Source: Staphylococcus hsinchuensis (GTDB lineage: Bacteria; Bacillota; Bacilli; Staphylococcales; Staphylococcaceae). From it: DNA of 64,000 nt. Positions within the stretch are counted from its first letter, which is position 1. Each line of letters begins with the position of its first letter. A model generated the notes under the pieces. That model did no database searches, had not been told where the DNA came from, and saw only the letters and a list, made by a program, of their open reading frames with translations. The DNA lies in contig NZ_CP128355.1 of assembly GCF_038789205.1 (NCBI RefSeq), positions 1,178,001 through 1,242,000 of the forward strand. The letters run 5' to 3'. A program made the position numbers and the translations under genes. Positions 1-8,380 of this stretch are shown piece by piece.

Positions 1-51
1 AGTAGTAAAAGTTTTCAGGAGCTTGCTCGAGAAAACAGAATAATTCAATAA
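1..51 (+). CDS. C-terminal end of the gene upstream of the capsid gene (partial)
   Basis: An open frame enters from the left edge and stops with TAA at 49-51, coding a short charged tail that ends in ENRIIQ. In phi11/80alpha-type phages the gene directly before the major capsid gene encodes the scaffolding protein, so this is probably its end. That rests on position alone, because 16 residues are too few to recognise. The capsid ribosome binding site GGAGG follows three bases after the stop. Confidence 0.5.
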   Translation, partial: SSKSFQELARENRIIQ

Positions 52-66
52 ATGGAGGTTTAAATT

Positions 67-996
67 ATGGCAAACGTAACACCACAAGATTTTAATCCAG
101 ATAATGTTATGATGCATGAGGCTAAAGAAGGGGAGTTGTTAAACGACTTCAATGATCCTATTTTATTAGACGTATTACAAAACTCTAAAATTATGCAACT
201 TGGTAAATTAGAAGATATGGCCGGAAAATCCGAAAAAGAATTCACTTACTGGGCAGATAAACCCGGAGCGTACTGGGTTGGTGAAGGTCAAAAAATCCAA
301 ACTACAAAACCTAGCTTAATTAAAGCGTCTATGCGCTCACATAAATTAGGTGTAATTATTGTCGCATCTCGTGAGTATTTAAATTACACTTATGCACGTT
401 TCTTTGAGGCAATGAAACCACAAATCGCTGAACAATTCTATAAAAAGTTTGATGAAGCAGGTTTATTAGGTGTAGACAATCCATTCGCTCAATCTGTTAA
501 TGATTCAGTAACTAAATCAGGTAACGTTGTAAATGGGCCAATTAATTTAGAAAATGTATTAGCGTTAGAAGATGCTTTACTTGAGAATGATGTAGAGGCT
601 AATGCTTTCTTATCTAAAACACAAAACCGTACAGCTTTACGTGATGTGATCGACATTAACACACAAGAACGTTATTACGACCGTACTAGCAACACATTAG
701 ATTCACTACCAGTTGTAGATTTAAAATCTGACGAAATTAAGAAAGGCGATTTATTCGCTGGTGACTTCGATAAGATGTTCTACGGCGTACCATACAACAT
801 GAGCTACAAGATTTCTGAGGATGGTCAGTTATCCACAGTACAAAACGCAGACGGTTCACCAGTAAACTTATTTGAACAAGAACTTATTGCATTACGTGTA
901 ACAATGGATGTGGCATTCCACATTGCAGATGACAATGCGTTCGCAAAATTATCAACTGGTGAAACAGCAGAAAAACCAGCAACTGAAACTGTTTAA
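67..996 (+). CDS. Phage major capsid protein (HK97 fold family)
   Basis: This 309 aa protein forms the icosahedral shell of the virion. The sequence from FNPDNVMMHE through ADKPGAYWVGEGQKI and the C-terminal ADDNAFAKL segment aligns well with my memory of the phi11/80alpha capsid protein (about 324 aa), which has the HK97 fold and loses a short N-terminal stretch on maturation. Here the segment before FNPDNV is only about 8 residues, shorter than in 80alpha, so any processing site would differ. The ATG has a GGAGG box seven to eight bases upstream. The six genes after it are the expected head-completion and tail genes, closely packed on the same strand. The family call is secure; the processing remark is inference. 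Confidence 0.93.
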   Translation: MANVTPQDFNPDNVMMHEAKEGELLNDFNDPILLDVLQNSKIMQLGKLEDMAGKSEKEFTYWADKPGAYWVGEGQKIQTTKPSLIKASMRSHKLGVIIVASREYLNYTYARFFEAMKPQIAEQFYKKFDEAGLLGVDNPFAQSVNDSVTKSGNVVNGPINLENVLALEDALLENDVEANAFLSKTQNRTALRDVIDINTQERYYDRTSNTLDSLPVVDLKSDEIKKGDLFAGDFDKMFYGVPYNMSYKISEDGQLSTVQNADGSPVNLFEQELIALRVTMDVAFHIADDNAFAKLSTGETAEKPATETV

Positions 997-1015
997 TTAA
1001 AGGAGGTCACGGCTC

Positions 1016-1285
1016 ATGACTAAAATTGTTTATAAAGTAGTTAATCCATTTAACGATAAAGTGACTGAAAAGTCATATCAAAAAGGCGACATAATCGAAG
1101 ATGTTGCAGATGATAGACTTGATGCACTTTATCTAGGTAATAACCCATACGATAAGCAGTATATTGTGATTAAATCGATTGATGATGCTACAAAAAGTGA
1201 ATTAGTAGATATTGCTGAGAAACATAAGGTTGAGGTTTCTAAACAAGATACGAAAGCTGAAATGCTAAAAGCGTTGGTGAAGTAG
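1016..1285 (+). CDS. Small phage protein with Rho-N/HeH-like C-terminal motif
   Basis: An 89 aa protein between the capsid and the first connector. Its C-terminal third (residues about 58-89, ATKSELVDIAEKHKVEVSK followed by KAEMLKALVK) is the helix-extended-loop-helix pattern found in Rho N-terminal and SAP-like motifs. That pattern is common in phage proteins at this location and often binds nucleic acid. The N-terminal part is beta-rich and unrecognised. GGAGG precedes the ATG, and the stop abuts the next start with no gap, so translation is probably coupled. Its role in head assembly or DNA packaging is not known to me. Confidence 0.75.
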   Translation: MTKIVYKVVNPFNDKVTEKSYQKGDIIEDVADDRLDALYLGNNPYDKQYIVIKSIDDATKSELVDIAEKHKVEVSKQDTKAEMLKALVK

Positions 1286-1621
1286 ATGGCTAGCATATTA
1301 GAAAATGTTAAGACATTATTATCACTTAAAGATAATGAACAAGATAAATTGCTTGAGGTTATCATTTCTAATACACAAAGCCGATTACTTGGTTTATTAC
1401 CTCCAGAATACACAGAAGTACCCACTAAACTAAATTACATTGTTGAAGATGTTGCAGTTAAAAGGTACAACCGTGTAGGTGCTGAAGGTATGAGTGCAGA
1501 AAGTGTTGACGGACGTAGTAGCACCTATCAAGCAAATGATTTCGACGAATATTTAGATGATATTGAACGCCTGTTCCCAGATGAATCGAAAAACAAAAAG
1601 GGATTAGGTGTTTTTTATTGA
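1286..1621 (+). CDS. Phage head-tail connector protein (gp6-like adaptor)
   Basis: A 111 aa, mostly helical protein of the gp6-like head-tail adaptor family, whose subunits form a ring under the portal and carry DNA toward the tail. The pattern LLSLKDNEQDKLLEVIIS, then the VEDVAVKRYNRVGAEG segment with acidic residues near the end, is typical of these short adaptors in staphylococcal siphophages. It starts directly after the preceding stop and overlaps the next gene by four bases (TTGA). Assignment is by family pattern and gene order. Confidence 0.82.
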   Translation: MASILENVKTLLSLKDNEQDKLLEVIISNTQSRLLGLLPPEYTEVPTKLNYIVEDVAVKRYNRVGAEGMSAESVDGRSSTYQANDFDEYLDDIERLFPDESKNKKGLGVFY

Positions 1622-1923
1622 GATACAGCGACAGAATCACATTTGAACGACAAGGTGCTAAAGTTTACAACCCTAAAACAAGCCGATACGAGCTTACTAA
1701 TAGTATTCGATATGAGAACATCCCTTGCAATTTAAGTCCTTTGTCACGACAACGTACAGCACTTGAGTATGGCGATGTAAAACGTGATATTAATATCGTA
1801 CGTTTACAAGGTCAGTTTTTAAACGAAGTGACACATGCTTATATTGGTCAACGTCAATATCTTATCGTGGACAAAATCGTTTATATGCACGATACGGTGT
1901 ATTATATTGAGGAGGTTAATTAG
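1618..1923 (+). CDS. Phage head closure protein (head-tail adaptor, SPP1 gp16-like)
   Basis: A 101 aa beta-rich protein whose opening, MRYSDRITFERQ, and ending, VYYIEEVN, fit head-closure or stopper proteins that seal the connector after packaging. The start is TTG at 1618, overlapping the TGA of the upstream gene, an arrangement that implies translational coupling; I see no better start. The next gene begins immediately after its TAG. Function is inferred from family resemblance and from its place between the connector and the gp10-like gene. Confidence 0.8.
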   Translation: MRYSDRITFERQGAKVYNPKTSRYELTNSIRYENIPCNLSPLSRQRTALEYGDVKRDINIVRLQGQFLNEVTHAYIGQRQYLIVDKIVYMHDTVYYIEEVN

Positions 1924-2265
1924 ATGGCCTCAATGGACGATTTAATCAAGAGATTTACTAAAATGAATAACACGATTGATGATAAGGTGGATAATGTTTT
2001 AAAGGAAAACAGCGAAGAATTTCAAATCGAAACTAAAAAGAGTGCTAGAGCAGTTATGAAAAAGGGTTATTGGACAGGTAACTTATCTCGTATGATTGAA
2101 AACACAAAAACAAGTCATTTGAAATATGAAATCACTTCTAACGCGCATTATAGCGGGTTTCTTGAACACGGCACCCGTTATATGGAACCTGAAACCTTTA
2201 TGTTTCCAGTTTACGAAAAATTCACAAAACAGGTCAGAGCCGACCTTGAAAGACTCATAAACTAG
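1924..2265 (+). CDS. HK97 gp10-like tail-component protein
   Basis: A 113 aa protein of the HK97-gp10 type. The central YWTGNLSRMI and the HYSGFLEHGTRYMEP segment (residues about 77-91) are the hallmark of this family, in which a G-x-hydrophobic-E-x-GT motif recurs. Members act at the head-tail joint and are needed for tail completion. The first 40 residues are helical and charged. An upstream GGAGG lies at the end of the previous gene, and the ATG follows that gene's stop directly. Confidence 0.85.
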   Translation: MASMDDLIKRFTKMNNTIDDKVDNVLKENSEEFQIETKKSARAVMKKGYWTGNLSRMIENTKTSHLKYEITSNAHYSGFLEHGTRYMEPETFMFPVYEKFTKQVRADLERLIN

Positions 2266-2275
2266 GGGGCTTTGA

Positions 2276-2668
2276 ATGGTTAAGCAATCATCAAAATTAG
2301 AACTATATAATTATTTGTTTAGTGAATTTAATGCGTTAGGTGTGCCTGTGATTAGGACGAAAGACTTAAACCAGGAGCTACCCTATCCGTTTATTGCTAT
2401 TCAAACGGTAGACGATAAGATTAGTCGTTTAACATTTGATAGCTACGGGGGCGCACCTAGCGCAACGATTCACATTTGGGGAATTGAGCAAGAGGTACTG
2501 ACGAACGACATGCTACTCGCTAAAGTGCAAGACATTCTACTCGATGAGTTGCTGTTACCTCATTACCACTTGTTTCAACCTCAAATGACTGTCAATGAAA
2601 CAATCGAAACCGAATCTAATCAAGAATTGTCACACACAATTATAAACATTGAATACGAATCACATTAA
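2276..2668 (+). CDS. Tail completion / terminator protein (DUF3168-like)
   Basis: A 130 aa protein with the pattern of small tail terminator proteins. It has an N-terminal helix (YNYLFSEFNALG), then YPFIAIQTVDDK, a central SATIHIWG strand and a long helix that includes LLAKVQDILLDELL. These proteins cap the tail tube and set the joint with the head. The start ATG at 2276 follows a GGGGG-rich binding site. It is the last of the head-tail joining genes before the major tail protein. Confidence 0.78.
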   Translation: MVKQSSKLELYNYLFSEFNALGVPVIRTKDLNQELPYPFIAIQTVDDKISRLTFDSYGGAPSATIHIWGIEQEVLTNDMLLAKVQDILLDELLLPHYHLFQPQMTVNETIETESNQELSHTIINIEYESH

Positions 2669-2716
2669 GTCTTGAATAAGGCTTATTTTTTATATCTAAA
2701 AACGGAGGTTAAAATT

Positions 2717-3292
2717 ATGGCTATAAAACAAGGAACTGATGAGCTTGTCCTATTACGTAAATTAGGCGAAAGAGTACAAGCTGAAAAAGTGATGTATGCG
2801 ACTGAAATTGAGCGCGAAACTGAACGTGATAGCGATACAGAGGCCACAATGGACGGCTCAGTTAATTCTGGCGGTACATTAGAGTCAACTGTTACAGTAA
2901 CTTGCTACATGACACAAGATGACACATTAATGGATGAAGTAGAAGACGCGACTGAGGACGCTACAGCTTATGAATTATGGATTATCAATAAGCACGTAAA
3001 GAACTCTGAAGGCAAATATAAAGCTGAATACCGTCAAGGTTATTTTAATTCTATTACACGTACGAATGAGGCAGATAGTATTGCCGAATTTGAAGTTGAG
3101 TATGGTGTATACCTTAAGAAACAACGCGGATATGCAACATTACCTGATGAAATCGAAGCAAATAAAGCAGCTTACGGATTCCACGATACTGTAGAATCTG
3201 ACCCAGCAGACGATGGTCTAGCAGAAAGCATTCCAGACCCTTCAGACGCTGATAGTGCTGCAACAAATAATGCGTCAGGTGAAACTGTCTAA
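2717..3292 (+). CDS. Phage major tail tube protein
   Basis: A 191 aa protein of the TP901-1/phi13 major tail family, which polymerises into the tail tube. It opens with MAIKQGTDELVLLRK, contains the acidic segment ERETERDSDTEATMDG followed by an SGGTLESTVTVTC strand pair, and ends in a flexible acidic and Ser/Ala-rich tail (residues about 165-191) that probably projects from the tube. An ATG 45 bases downstream of the earliest possible in-frame start is chosen because GGAGG stands seven to ten bases before it. A hairpin terminator follows at 3297. Confidence 0.88.
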   Translation: MAIKQGTDELVLLRKLGERVQAEKVMYATEIERETERDSDTEATMDGSVNSGGTLESTVTVTCYMTQDDTLMDEVEDATEDATAYELWIINKHVKNSEGKYKAEYRQGYFNSITRTNEADSIAEFEVEYGVYLKKQRGYATLPDEIEANKAAYGFHDTVESDPADDGLAESIPDPSDADSAATNNASGETV

Positions 3293-3296
3293 TTTT

Positions 3297-3322
3297 GAGG
3301 GGGGTTATCCCCTCTTTTTATT
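3297..3322 (+). terminator. Rho-independent terminator after the major tail gene
   Basis: GAGGGG pairs with CCCCTC across a short loop and is followed by a T-rich run. It probably lowers transcription from the highly expressed capsid and tail-tube genes into the tape measure region. Confidence 0.75.
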
Positions 3323-3355
3323 TTGACTAAATTACAATAAGTGAGGTTTTTATAC

Positions 3356-3751
3356 ATGGAAATTAAATTTAAAGGTAGAACATACAAATTATCTTTTGGA
3401 TTTAGATTTATTAACGAAATTGATAGAACAAACGGTACAAATATTGAACACGACGGACAAAGTATCAACTTTGGTAATGGTTTAGAGATGATTGTTCCTA
3501 TGTTACAAAATGCAAGTATTGCACATATTGGGCGTGTGATTTTAGCAGCAACAAGTCATTATAAACAACAGGCACCAACAATAGATGATTTAGATGAAAT
3601 TCTAAACGATATTGCAGAAAATCAAGGTTTACAAGCGTTTGCCGATGAAGTCATCGAGGAACTGGGAAAGCAACCTATGACCCAAAACCTCGTAAAACAA
3701 GCAACAGAAGTGGAAGAAGAACCGAAGAAAAAAGACAAAAAAGAGAAGTAG
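3356..3751 (+). CDS. Tail assembly chaperone, short form (gpG-like)
   Basis: A 131 aa chaperone expected to coat the tape measure protein during tail assembly. The fold pattern (MEIKFKGRTYKLSFGFRFI, then the helix with LNDIAENQGLQAFADEVIEEL) fits the gpG-like family in staphylococcal siphophages. The C-terminus is a Lys/Glu-rich tail that ends just after two A6 runs. The ATG at 3356 is preferred to the upstream GTG because GTGAGG stands at the right distance before it. Near its end a -1 frameshift would produce a longer gpGT-type protein continuing to 4137. Confidence 0.82.
   Translation: MEIKFKGRTYKLSFGFRFINEIDRTNGTNIEHDGQSINFGNGLEMIVPMLQNASIAHIGRVILAATSHYKQQAPTIDDLDEILNDIAENQGLQAFADEVIEELGKQPMTQNLVKQATEVEEEPKKKDKKEK
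3727..3743 (+). promoter_or_regulatory. Probable -1 programmed frameshift site in the tail chaperone gene
   Basis: Two A6 runs occur here, GAAAAAAG at 3727-3734 and CAAAAAAG at 3736-3743, just before the TAG at 3749. The -1 frame is open through this zone and continues without a stop into the next reading frame, which ends at 4137. Frameshifted G and GT chaperones are conserved in long-tailed phages. Which of the two runs is used cannot be decided from sequence; neither is a perfect X-XXY-YYZ heptamer. Confidence 0.6.
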
Positions 3752-3789
3752 ATGACGTACTCACTTATGACAGGATTGTTGTAATTTGT

Positions 3790-4137
3790 ATGAGTGAATT
3801 TGGTATATATGACTTGGATCAAATAGAGATGATGACATTAACCGAGTTTAATTATCGCATGTATTCGCTTGAATACGAAAAACTCAAAGAAGAATTTGAA
3901 ACGTATAAACTTGCTTTTGCTATAAGAGACGCACAGGCTGAACAAAAAAAGCGCGGCGGTAAAAAAGGCGAAGTTGAATACGTGTTCAAAGGTCCAAATG
4001 ACATCATAGATTATGAGAACAATGTCAAACGTCTCAATCGTGGTGAACCTGTGAAATTTGGTTCTGAATCAAGACGTGAAGCAAACAAACCATCATTAGA
4101 CGTACTCAAACAAATTCAACAATTCAACAAAAAATAA
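3790..4137 (+). CDS. Tail assembly chaperone, downstream part (T segment, made by frameshift)
   Basis: This frame codes DLDQIEMMTLTEFNYRMYSLEY and a charged remainder with KKRGGKKGE. It is the usual downstream partner of the short chaperone and precedes the tape measure gene. The first ATG in the frame (3790) lacks a convincing ribosome binding site, and the frame stays open backward beyond 3721 in the -1 phase of the preceding gene. I therefore expect it to be translated mainly as the C-terminal extension of a frameshift product. The coordinates given are for the segment from its first ATG. Confidence 0.72.
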   Translation: MSEFGIYDLDQIEMMTLTEFNYRMYSLEYEKLKEEFETYKLAFAIRDAQAEQKKRGGKKGEVEYVFKGPNDIIDYENNVKRLNRGEPVKFGSESRREANKPSLDVLKQIQQFNKK

Positions 4138-4152
4138 TAAGGAGGTGAGTGC

Positions 4153-7100
4153 ATGGACGAATATAAAATTAGTACAACGATTGAAGCAAACACGAGCAAG
4201 TTTAAACGTGCGATTGAAATAGCTAAGAAATCGGCTGAACGTTTTAAAAAGACGCAAGAAAGCGTTAAAGAAACAGAATTAAATGCAGATGCTTCAGGTT
4301 TGACAAAGACTGTTGAAATAGCTAAGAAGCAAGTAGAAGCTTTTGATGATGAAAAAGCAAAGGCCGACTTATCTTTAGACATCGATAGTGTCAAACAAAA
4401 TTGTGAGGTGGCAAAAGGTTATTTAGATAGCTTTAAAACTAGAAAAAGTGAAACTAAATTAGACGCTGATATATCAAAGTTAGAAGGCAAAATATCCCAA
4501 TCACGATCCGAGTTGAGCAACCTAGAGCGTAAATATCCGACAGTTCAAATATATGCTGAAATTGATAAACTTGAAGCAGAATTAGAAAAAGCTGAAGGAG
4601 AATTAGAAAAACTTAATAAAGAAAAAGCTAAAATTGAAGTAAAAGCAGATGTTAAAGACGCTTCAAGTAATTTCAAAAAAGTTCAAACCTTTATAGATAG
4701 TTTGGACGGAAAAGATATAAATACTATTGCTGATGTCGATATAGAAAAAGGATTAGCTCATATAAATAAATTAGAAGCTAGTTTAGATGACATTGCTACG
4801 AATTCATATAATGTAGATTTAATGATAGATGCAGACCGTGCAAGAGAACAAATAATTATGGCTAAACAGATGTTAAATGATTTTTCTAAGCAACGCGCTA
4901 AAGCCAATTTAGAAGTTGATTCTGCAGCAGCTAATGCGAAAGTATCGGCATTTAAGGCTATACTCCGCTCAATTCCGAACAGACACCGCACCCGACTTGA
5001 TGTTGATAGTGATACTTTTCAAAATGCAATACGTTCAGCCATTCAAGCATTTAGCAATTTTAATAATTCGATTAGTCAAGCGGGTGGACGTGTAAGCTCA
5101 TTTGGTTCAATGTTCTCTGGTATATTCCGAGGTACTATATTATCAAGTATTTTATTACTAATCCCTGCAATCGCATCATTAGCACCTGCGCTCATGGCTG
5201 TATTAAATGCGGTAGGTGTTTTAGCAGGTGGCGCTGCTGGTTTAGCGAGTGCCTTTGCTGTAGCTGGTGCTGGCGTTGTAGGTTTTGGTGCAATGGCAGT
5301 AAGTGCTTTAAAAATGGTACAAAATGGCACACTCGCAGTAACGCGAGAAGTTCAAAATTATCAAAGTGCTTTAAGTGGTCTTAAAAGTGCATGGCAGAGT
5401 GTTATTCAAGCGAATCAAGCCGAAATATTTAATACTATGGCAAATGGTATTAATGCGGCTAAGGTTGCACTATCAGGCTTAACACCATTCTTATCAGGTG
5501 TGGCGCAAGGCATGGAAAAGGCAAGCGCTGCCGTTCTAAAATGGGCTAAAACTTCACAAGTAGCGCAAAAGTTTTTCCACATGATGGGAACGACAGGTGT
5601 TTCAATATTTAATAATATGTTAACGGCTGCAGGTCAATTTGGCAGTGGTTTAATTAGCATATTTACACAACTCGCACCATTAGCCGACTGGATAGCTAAA
5701 GGTTTTGCTAATATGGGCAAATCATTCAACAAATGGGCGCAAAGTGTTGCAGGTCAGAAAGCGATTCAAGCGTTTATAGAATATGTTAAGACAAATTTAC
5801 CTTTAATAGGCAAAATTTTCTCAAGTACTTTCAAAGGTATATTTAACTTAATGAAAGCTTTCGCGCCTAATTCACAAGCGATATTTAAATCTTTAGCACA
5901 AATGGCACAAAAATTCGAGGCTTGGAGTGCTAAAATTGCTGAATCTGACGGATTTAAGAAATTCATTCAATATGTGCAAGAAAATGGACCGAGATTAGTC
6001 AGCTTAATCGGTAATATTGTACGTATTATTATTGCGGTCGCTACTGCAATGGCACCATTCGCCTCAGTCGTTTTACAAGTCGCTGATGCCATTACTGGAT
6101 TTATTGCAGGCTTAGCTGAGGCTAACCCAGTTATCGCTGGAATAATGGGCGTTATTGCTACATTAATTGGTCTTTTTGTATCTATAGGTCCAGTAATCAT
6201 GAAAGTTATAGGATTTATTATAGAGTTAATCGGAGCATTCGGTGGCATGGAAGCAATTATAGGCATTGTTACCAGTGTAGGTAGTGCAATTATGGGCGCA
6301 CTTAGTGCAATAAGTTGGCCAGTAGTTGCAGTTATTGCTGCTATCGCTGCTTTAATTGGTATATTCGTTGCACTTTGGAATTCTTCTGAAGTAGTCAGAG
6401 ATGCACTTACTAGCGCCTGGAACGCGATTGCTAAGGCGGTAGGTCAAGCCATACAGGCCATTATGGACTTCTTAGGTGAACTAATTGGAAGAGCTGGCGA
6501 AATTCTTGCACCACTTGTTTCTATTTTTAAAAATGCTTGGGATACTATCGTTAAAGTTGTTGAGGCTGCGGTTAAACTTATAGCACCTATTGTCAAACAA
6601 AACTGGCAGACTTTAATTGCTATAGTTAAAGTAATCTGGGAGGCTATCAAGTTAGTAATTAAGGTTGCGATGGAGCTTATTCTAGGTATTGTTACGGCTT
6701 ACATTCAATTTTTATCAGGTGATTGGAAGGGCGCCTGGGAAACGATTAAATCGATGGCTGAAAATATCTGGAAAGCTATTGTTGAAGCCGCTAAAAATAT
6801 TTTCAACATTCTAAAAGAATGGTTATCAAACTTGTGGAATGCTATTTCGCAAAATATGTCGACCGTATGGCAAGCATTGGTTTCAGTAGCTAGTACAGTT
6901 TGGAATGCTATTGTCAATGTAATCAAAGCTGTTGTTACAGGCTTAGGATCATTCTTATCAAGCGTGTGGCAAGGTATTGTTTCGTTAGCTGTTAATTTCT
7001 GGAACATGCTTGTAAGTGCCGCGTCAACTATATGGGGCTTCATCGTCACTACGATTACTACAATCATTAGTACGCTAGGCTCAATTTTATCAGCTATTTG

Positions 7101-8367
7101 GCAAGGCATCGTTACTGTAGCTACAACAATCTGGAATTCATTAGTTTCTGTAGCAAGTACTGTATGGAGCTTTATTGTTACCACAATTACAACAATTGTT
7201 TCGACATTAGGCTCAATTCTAGCAGCCATATGGCAAGGTATCGTTACTGTTGCAACCACGATTTGGACAACATTAGTAACCGTAGCATCTACGATTTGGG
7301 GCTTAATCGTTACAACTATCACAACGATAATTTCAACACTAGGTACGATACTTGCAACGATTTGGCAGGGAATTGTTACAGTAGCTACCACAATTTGGAC
7401 TACGCTTGTTTCAGTGGCTTCAGCCATATGGACAACGCTCGTTACTACGATAACTACGATAGTTCAATCTATCATTACATTTGTTTCTGCTGGTTGGACT
7501 ACATTAATGTCAGTAACTTCTTCTATCATGACAGCGATTATGAGTGTAATATCGTCTATTTGGTCAAGCATTGTTTCATTTATTAGTTCAGTAGTTAGCA
7601 GAGTCGTTAGTTTCGTATCATCTGGTTGGTCTACGTTAATGTCAGTAACCTCATCAATTATGAGTGCGATAGTTAGTTTTATTTCAGGCGCTTGGTCTCG
7701 CATAGTTAGCTTTATCTCGAATGCCGTTTCAAGAGCGGTCAGCTTTGTCGTAAATGGTTGGAATCGTATGATTTCAGCAGTCACTTCTGCCATGAGTAGA
7801 ATGGTTAGCGCCGTTATGAATGGTATGTCACGCGTTGTAAGTAGCGTGACTCAAGGTGTTTCAAGAGCAGTAAATGCAGCGCGTAGCTTTATCGGTGACA
7901 TGGTTCGAGCAGGTGCCGATATGATTAAAGGTATGATTAACGGAATCAAATCTATGGCTGGCGCAATTATGGGTGCTGCAAAATCTGTTGTAGGTAATGC
8001 AGTAAAAGCTGCAAAAAGCATGCTTAAAATACATTCACCTTCTCGTGTGTTTAAAGATATCGGTTATTATACAATGGCTGGAATGCGCATAGGATTAGTT
8101 AAGGAAGGACGTAATGTAGTGCGTGACACTTCAGCTATTGCTAGATCAGTTAGTAAAGGTTTTGACGCATCGCTACAAGTACCTGATATTACACAAAACT
8201 TAAGTAATATTAAGGGGTCTGTTAATCAGCAAGTTGAACACACACATACTATAAACGCACAACCTAGCCAACGTGTTGTAAGGATTGAAATGGACGTCGA
8301 CAATGAGGCTATCGCTACCATTGTTAACGGTGTAAACGCTGATAGAGACGGAACATACTCATTTTAA
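4153..8367 (+). CDS. Tape measure protein
   Basis: A 1404 aa protein that sets tail length and is ejected with the DNA. The N-terminal 300 residues are charged, repetitive coiled coil (units with KADLSLDID, KIEVKADVKD, KANLEVD). Residues about 330-380 and 620-770 are strongly hydrophobic, as expected for segments that enter the membrane. Residues about 938-1113 are a tandem array of near-identical 44-residue units starting WQGIVTVATTIW, with tryptophan every 11 residues. The C-terminus resembles many staphylococcal tape measures: MVRAGADMIKGMINGIKSM, then a SPSRVF segment. The ribosome binding site is AAGGAGGTG. It is the largest gene in the window, directly after the chaperones. Confidence 0.95.
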   Translation: MDEYKISTTIEANTSKFKRAIEIAKKSAERFKKTQESVKETELNADASGLTKTVEIAKKQVEAFDDEKAKADLSLDIDSVKQNCEVAKGYLDSFKTRKSETKLDADISKLEGKISQSRSELSNLERKYPTVQIYAEIDKLEAELEKAEGELEKLNKEKAKIEVKADVKDASSNFKKVQTFIDSLDGKDINTIADVDIEKGLAHINKLEASLDDIATNSYNVDLMIDADRAREQIIMAKQMLNDFSKQRAKANLEVDSAAANAKVSAFKAILRSIPNRHRTRLDVDSDTFQNAIRSAIQAFSNFNNSISQAGGRVSSFGSMFSGIFRGTILSSILLLIPAIASLAPALMAVLNAVGVLAGGAAGLASAFAVAGAGVVGFGAMAVSALKMVQNGTLAVTREVQNYQSALSGLKSAWQSVIQANQAEIFNTMANGINAAKVALSGLTPFLSGVAQGMEKASAAVLKWAKTSQVAQKFFHMMGTTGVSIFNNMLTAAGQFGSGLISIFTQLAPLADWIAKGFANMGKSFNKWAQSVAGQKAIQAFIEYVKTNLPLIGKIFSSTFKGIFNLMKAFAPNSQAIFKSLAQMAQKFEAWSAKIAESDGFKKFIQYVQENGPRLVSLIGNIVRIIIAVATAMAPFASVVLQVADAITGFIAGLAEANPVIAGIMGVIATLIGLFVSIGPVIMKVIGFIIELIGAFGGMEAIIGIVTSVGSAIMGALSAISWPVVAVIAAIAALIGIFVALWNSSEVVRDALTSAWNAIAKAVGQAIQAIMDFLGELIGRAGEILAPLVSIFKNAWDTIVKVVEAAVKLIAPIVKQNWQTLIAIVKVIWEAIKLVIKVAMELILGIVTAYIQFLSGDWKGAWETIKSMAENIWKAIVEAAKNIFNILKEWLSNLWNAISQNMSTVWQALVSVASTVWNAIVNVIKAVVTGLGSFLSSVWQGIVSLAVNFWNMLVSAASTIWGFIVTTITTIISTLGSILSAIWQGIVTVATTIWNSLVSVASTVWSFIVTTITTIVSTLGSILAAIWQGIVTVATTIWTTLVTVASTIWGLIVTTITTIISTLGTILATIWQGIVTVATTIWTTLVSVASAIWTTLVTTITTIVQSIITFVSAGWTTLMSVTSSIMTAIMSVISSIWSSIVSFISSVVSRVVSFVSSGWSTLMSVTSSIMSAIVSFISGAWSRIVSFISNAVSRAVSFVVNGWNRMISAVTSAMSRMVSAVMNGMSRVVSSVTQGVSRAVNAARSFIGDMVRAGADMIKGMINGIKSMAGAIMGAAKSVVGNAVKAAKSMLKIHSPSRVFKDIGYYTMAGMRIGLVKEGRNVVRDTSAIARSVSKGFDASLQVPDITQNLSNIKGSVNQQVEHTHTINAQPSQRVVRIEMDVDNEAIATIVNGVNADRDGTYSF
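6964..7491 (+). repeat. Tandem 132-bp coding repeat within the tape measure gene
   Basis: Four consecutive units of 44 codons start near 6964, 7096, 7228 and 7360. The middle two units differ at only a few residues; the first and last are more diverged. Within each unit the residue pattern also repeats every 11 residues with a tryptophan at the same place. The array creates long spurious open frames on other frames and on the minus strand. Confidence 0.85.
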
Positions 8368-8380
8368 AGGAGGTTAATGA

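Noticed and set aside
6705..7427. Long open frame (240 codons) on the minus strand within the tape measure gene
   Set aside because: It mirrors the tandem repeat and low-complexity codons of the tape measure; no start signals and a Val/Thr/Ile-repeat composition.
7098..7586. 162-codon frame on the plus strand inside the tape measure
   Set aside because: Out-of-frame shadow of the repeats, rich in Cys, His and Tyr, with no ribosome binding site.
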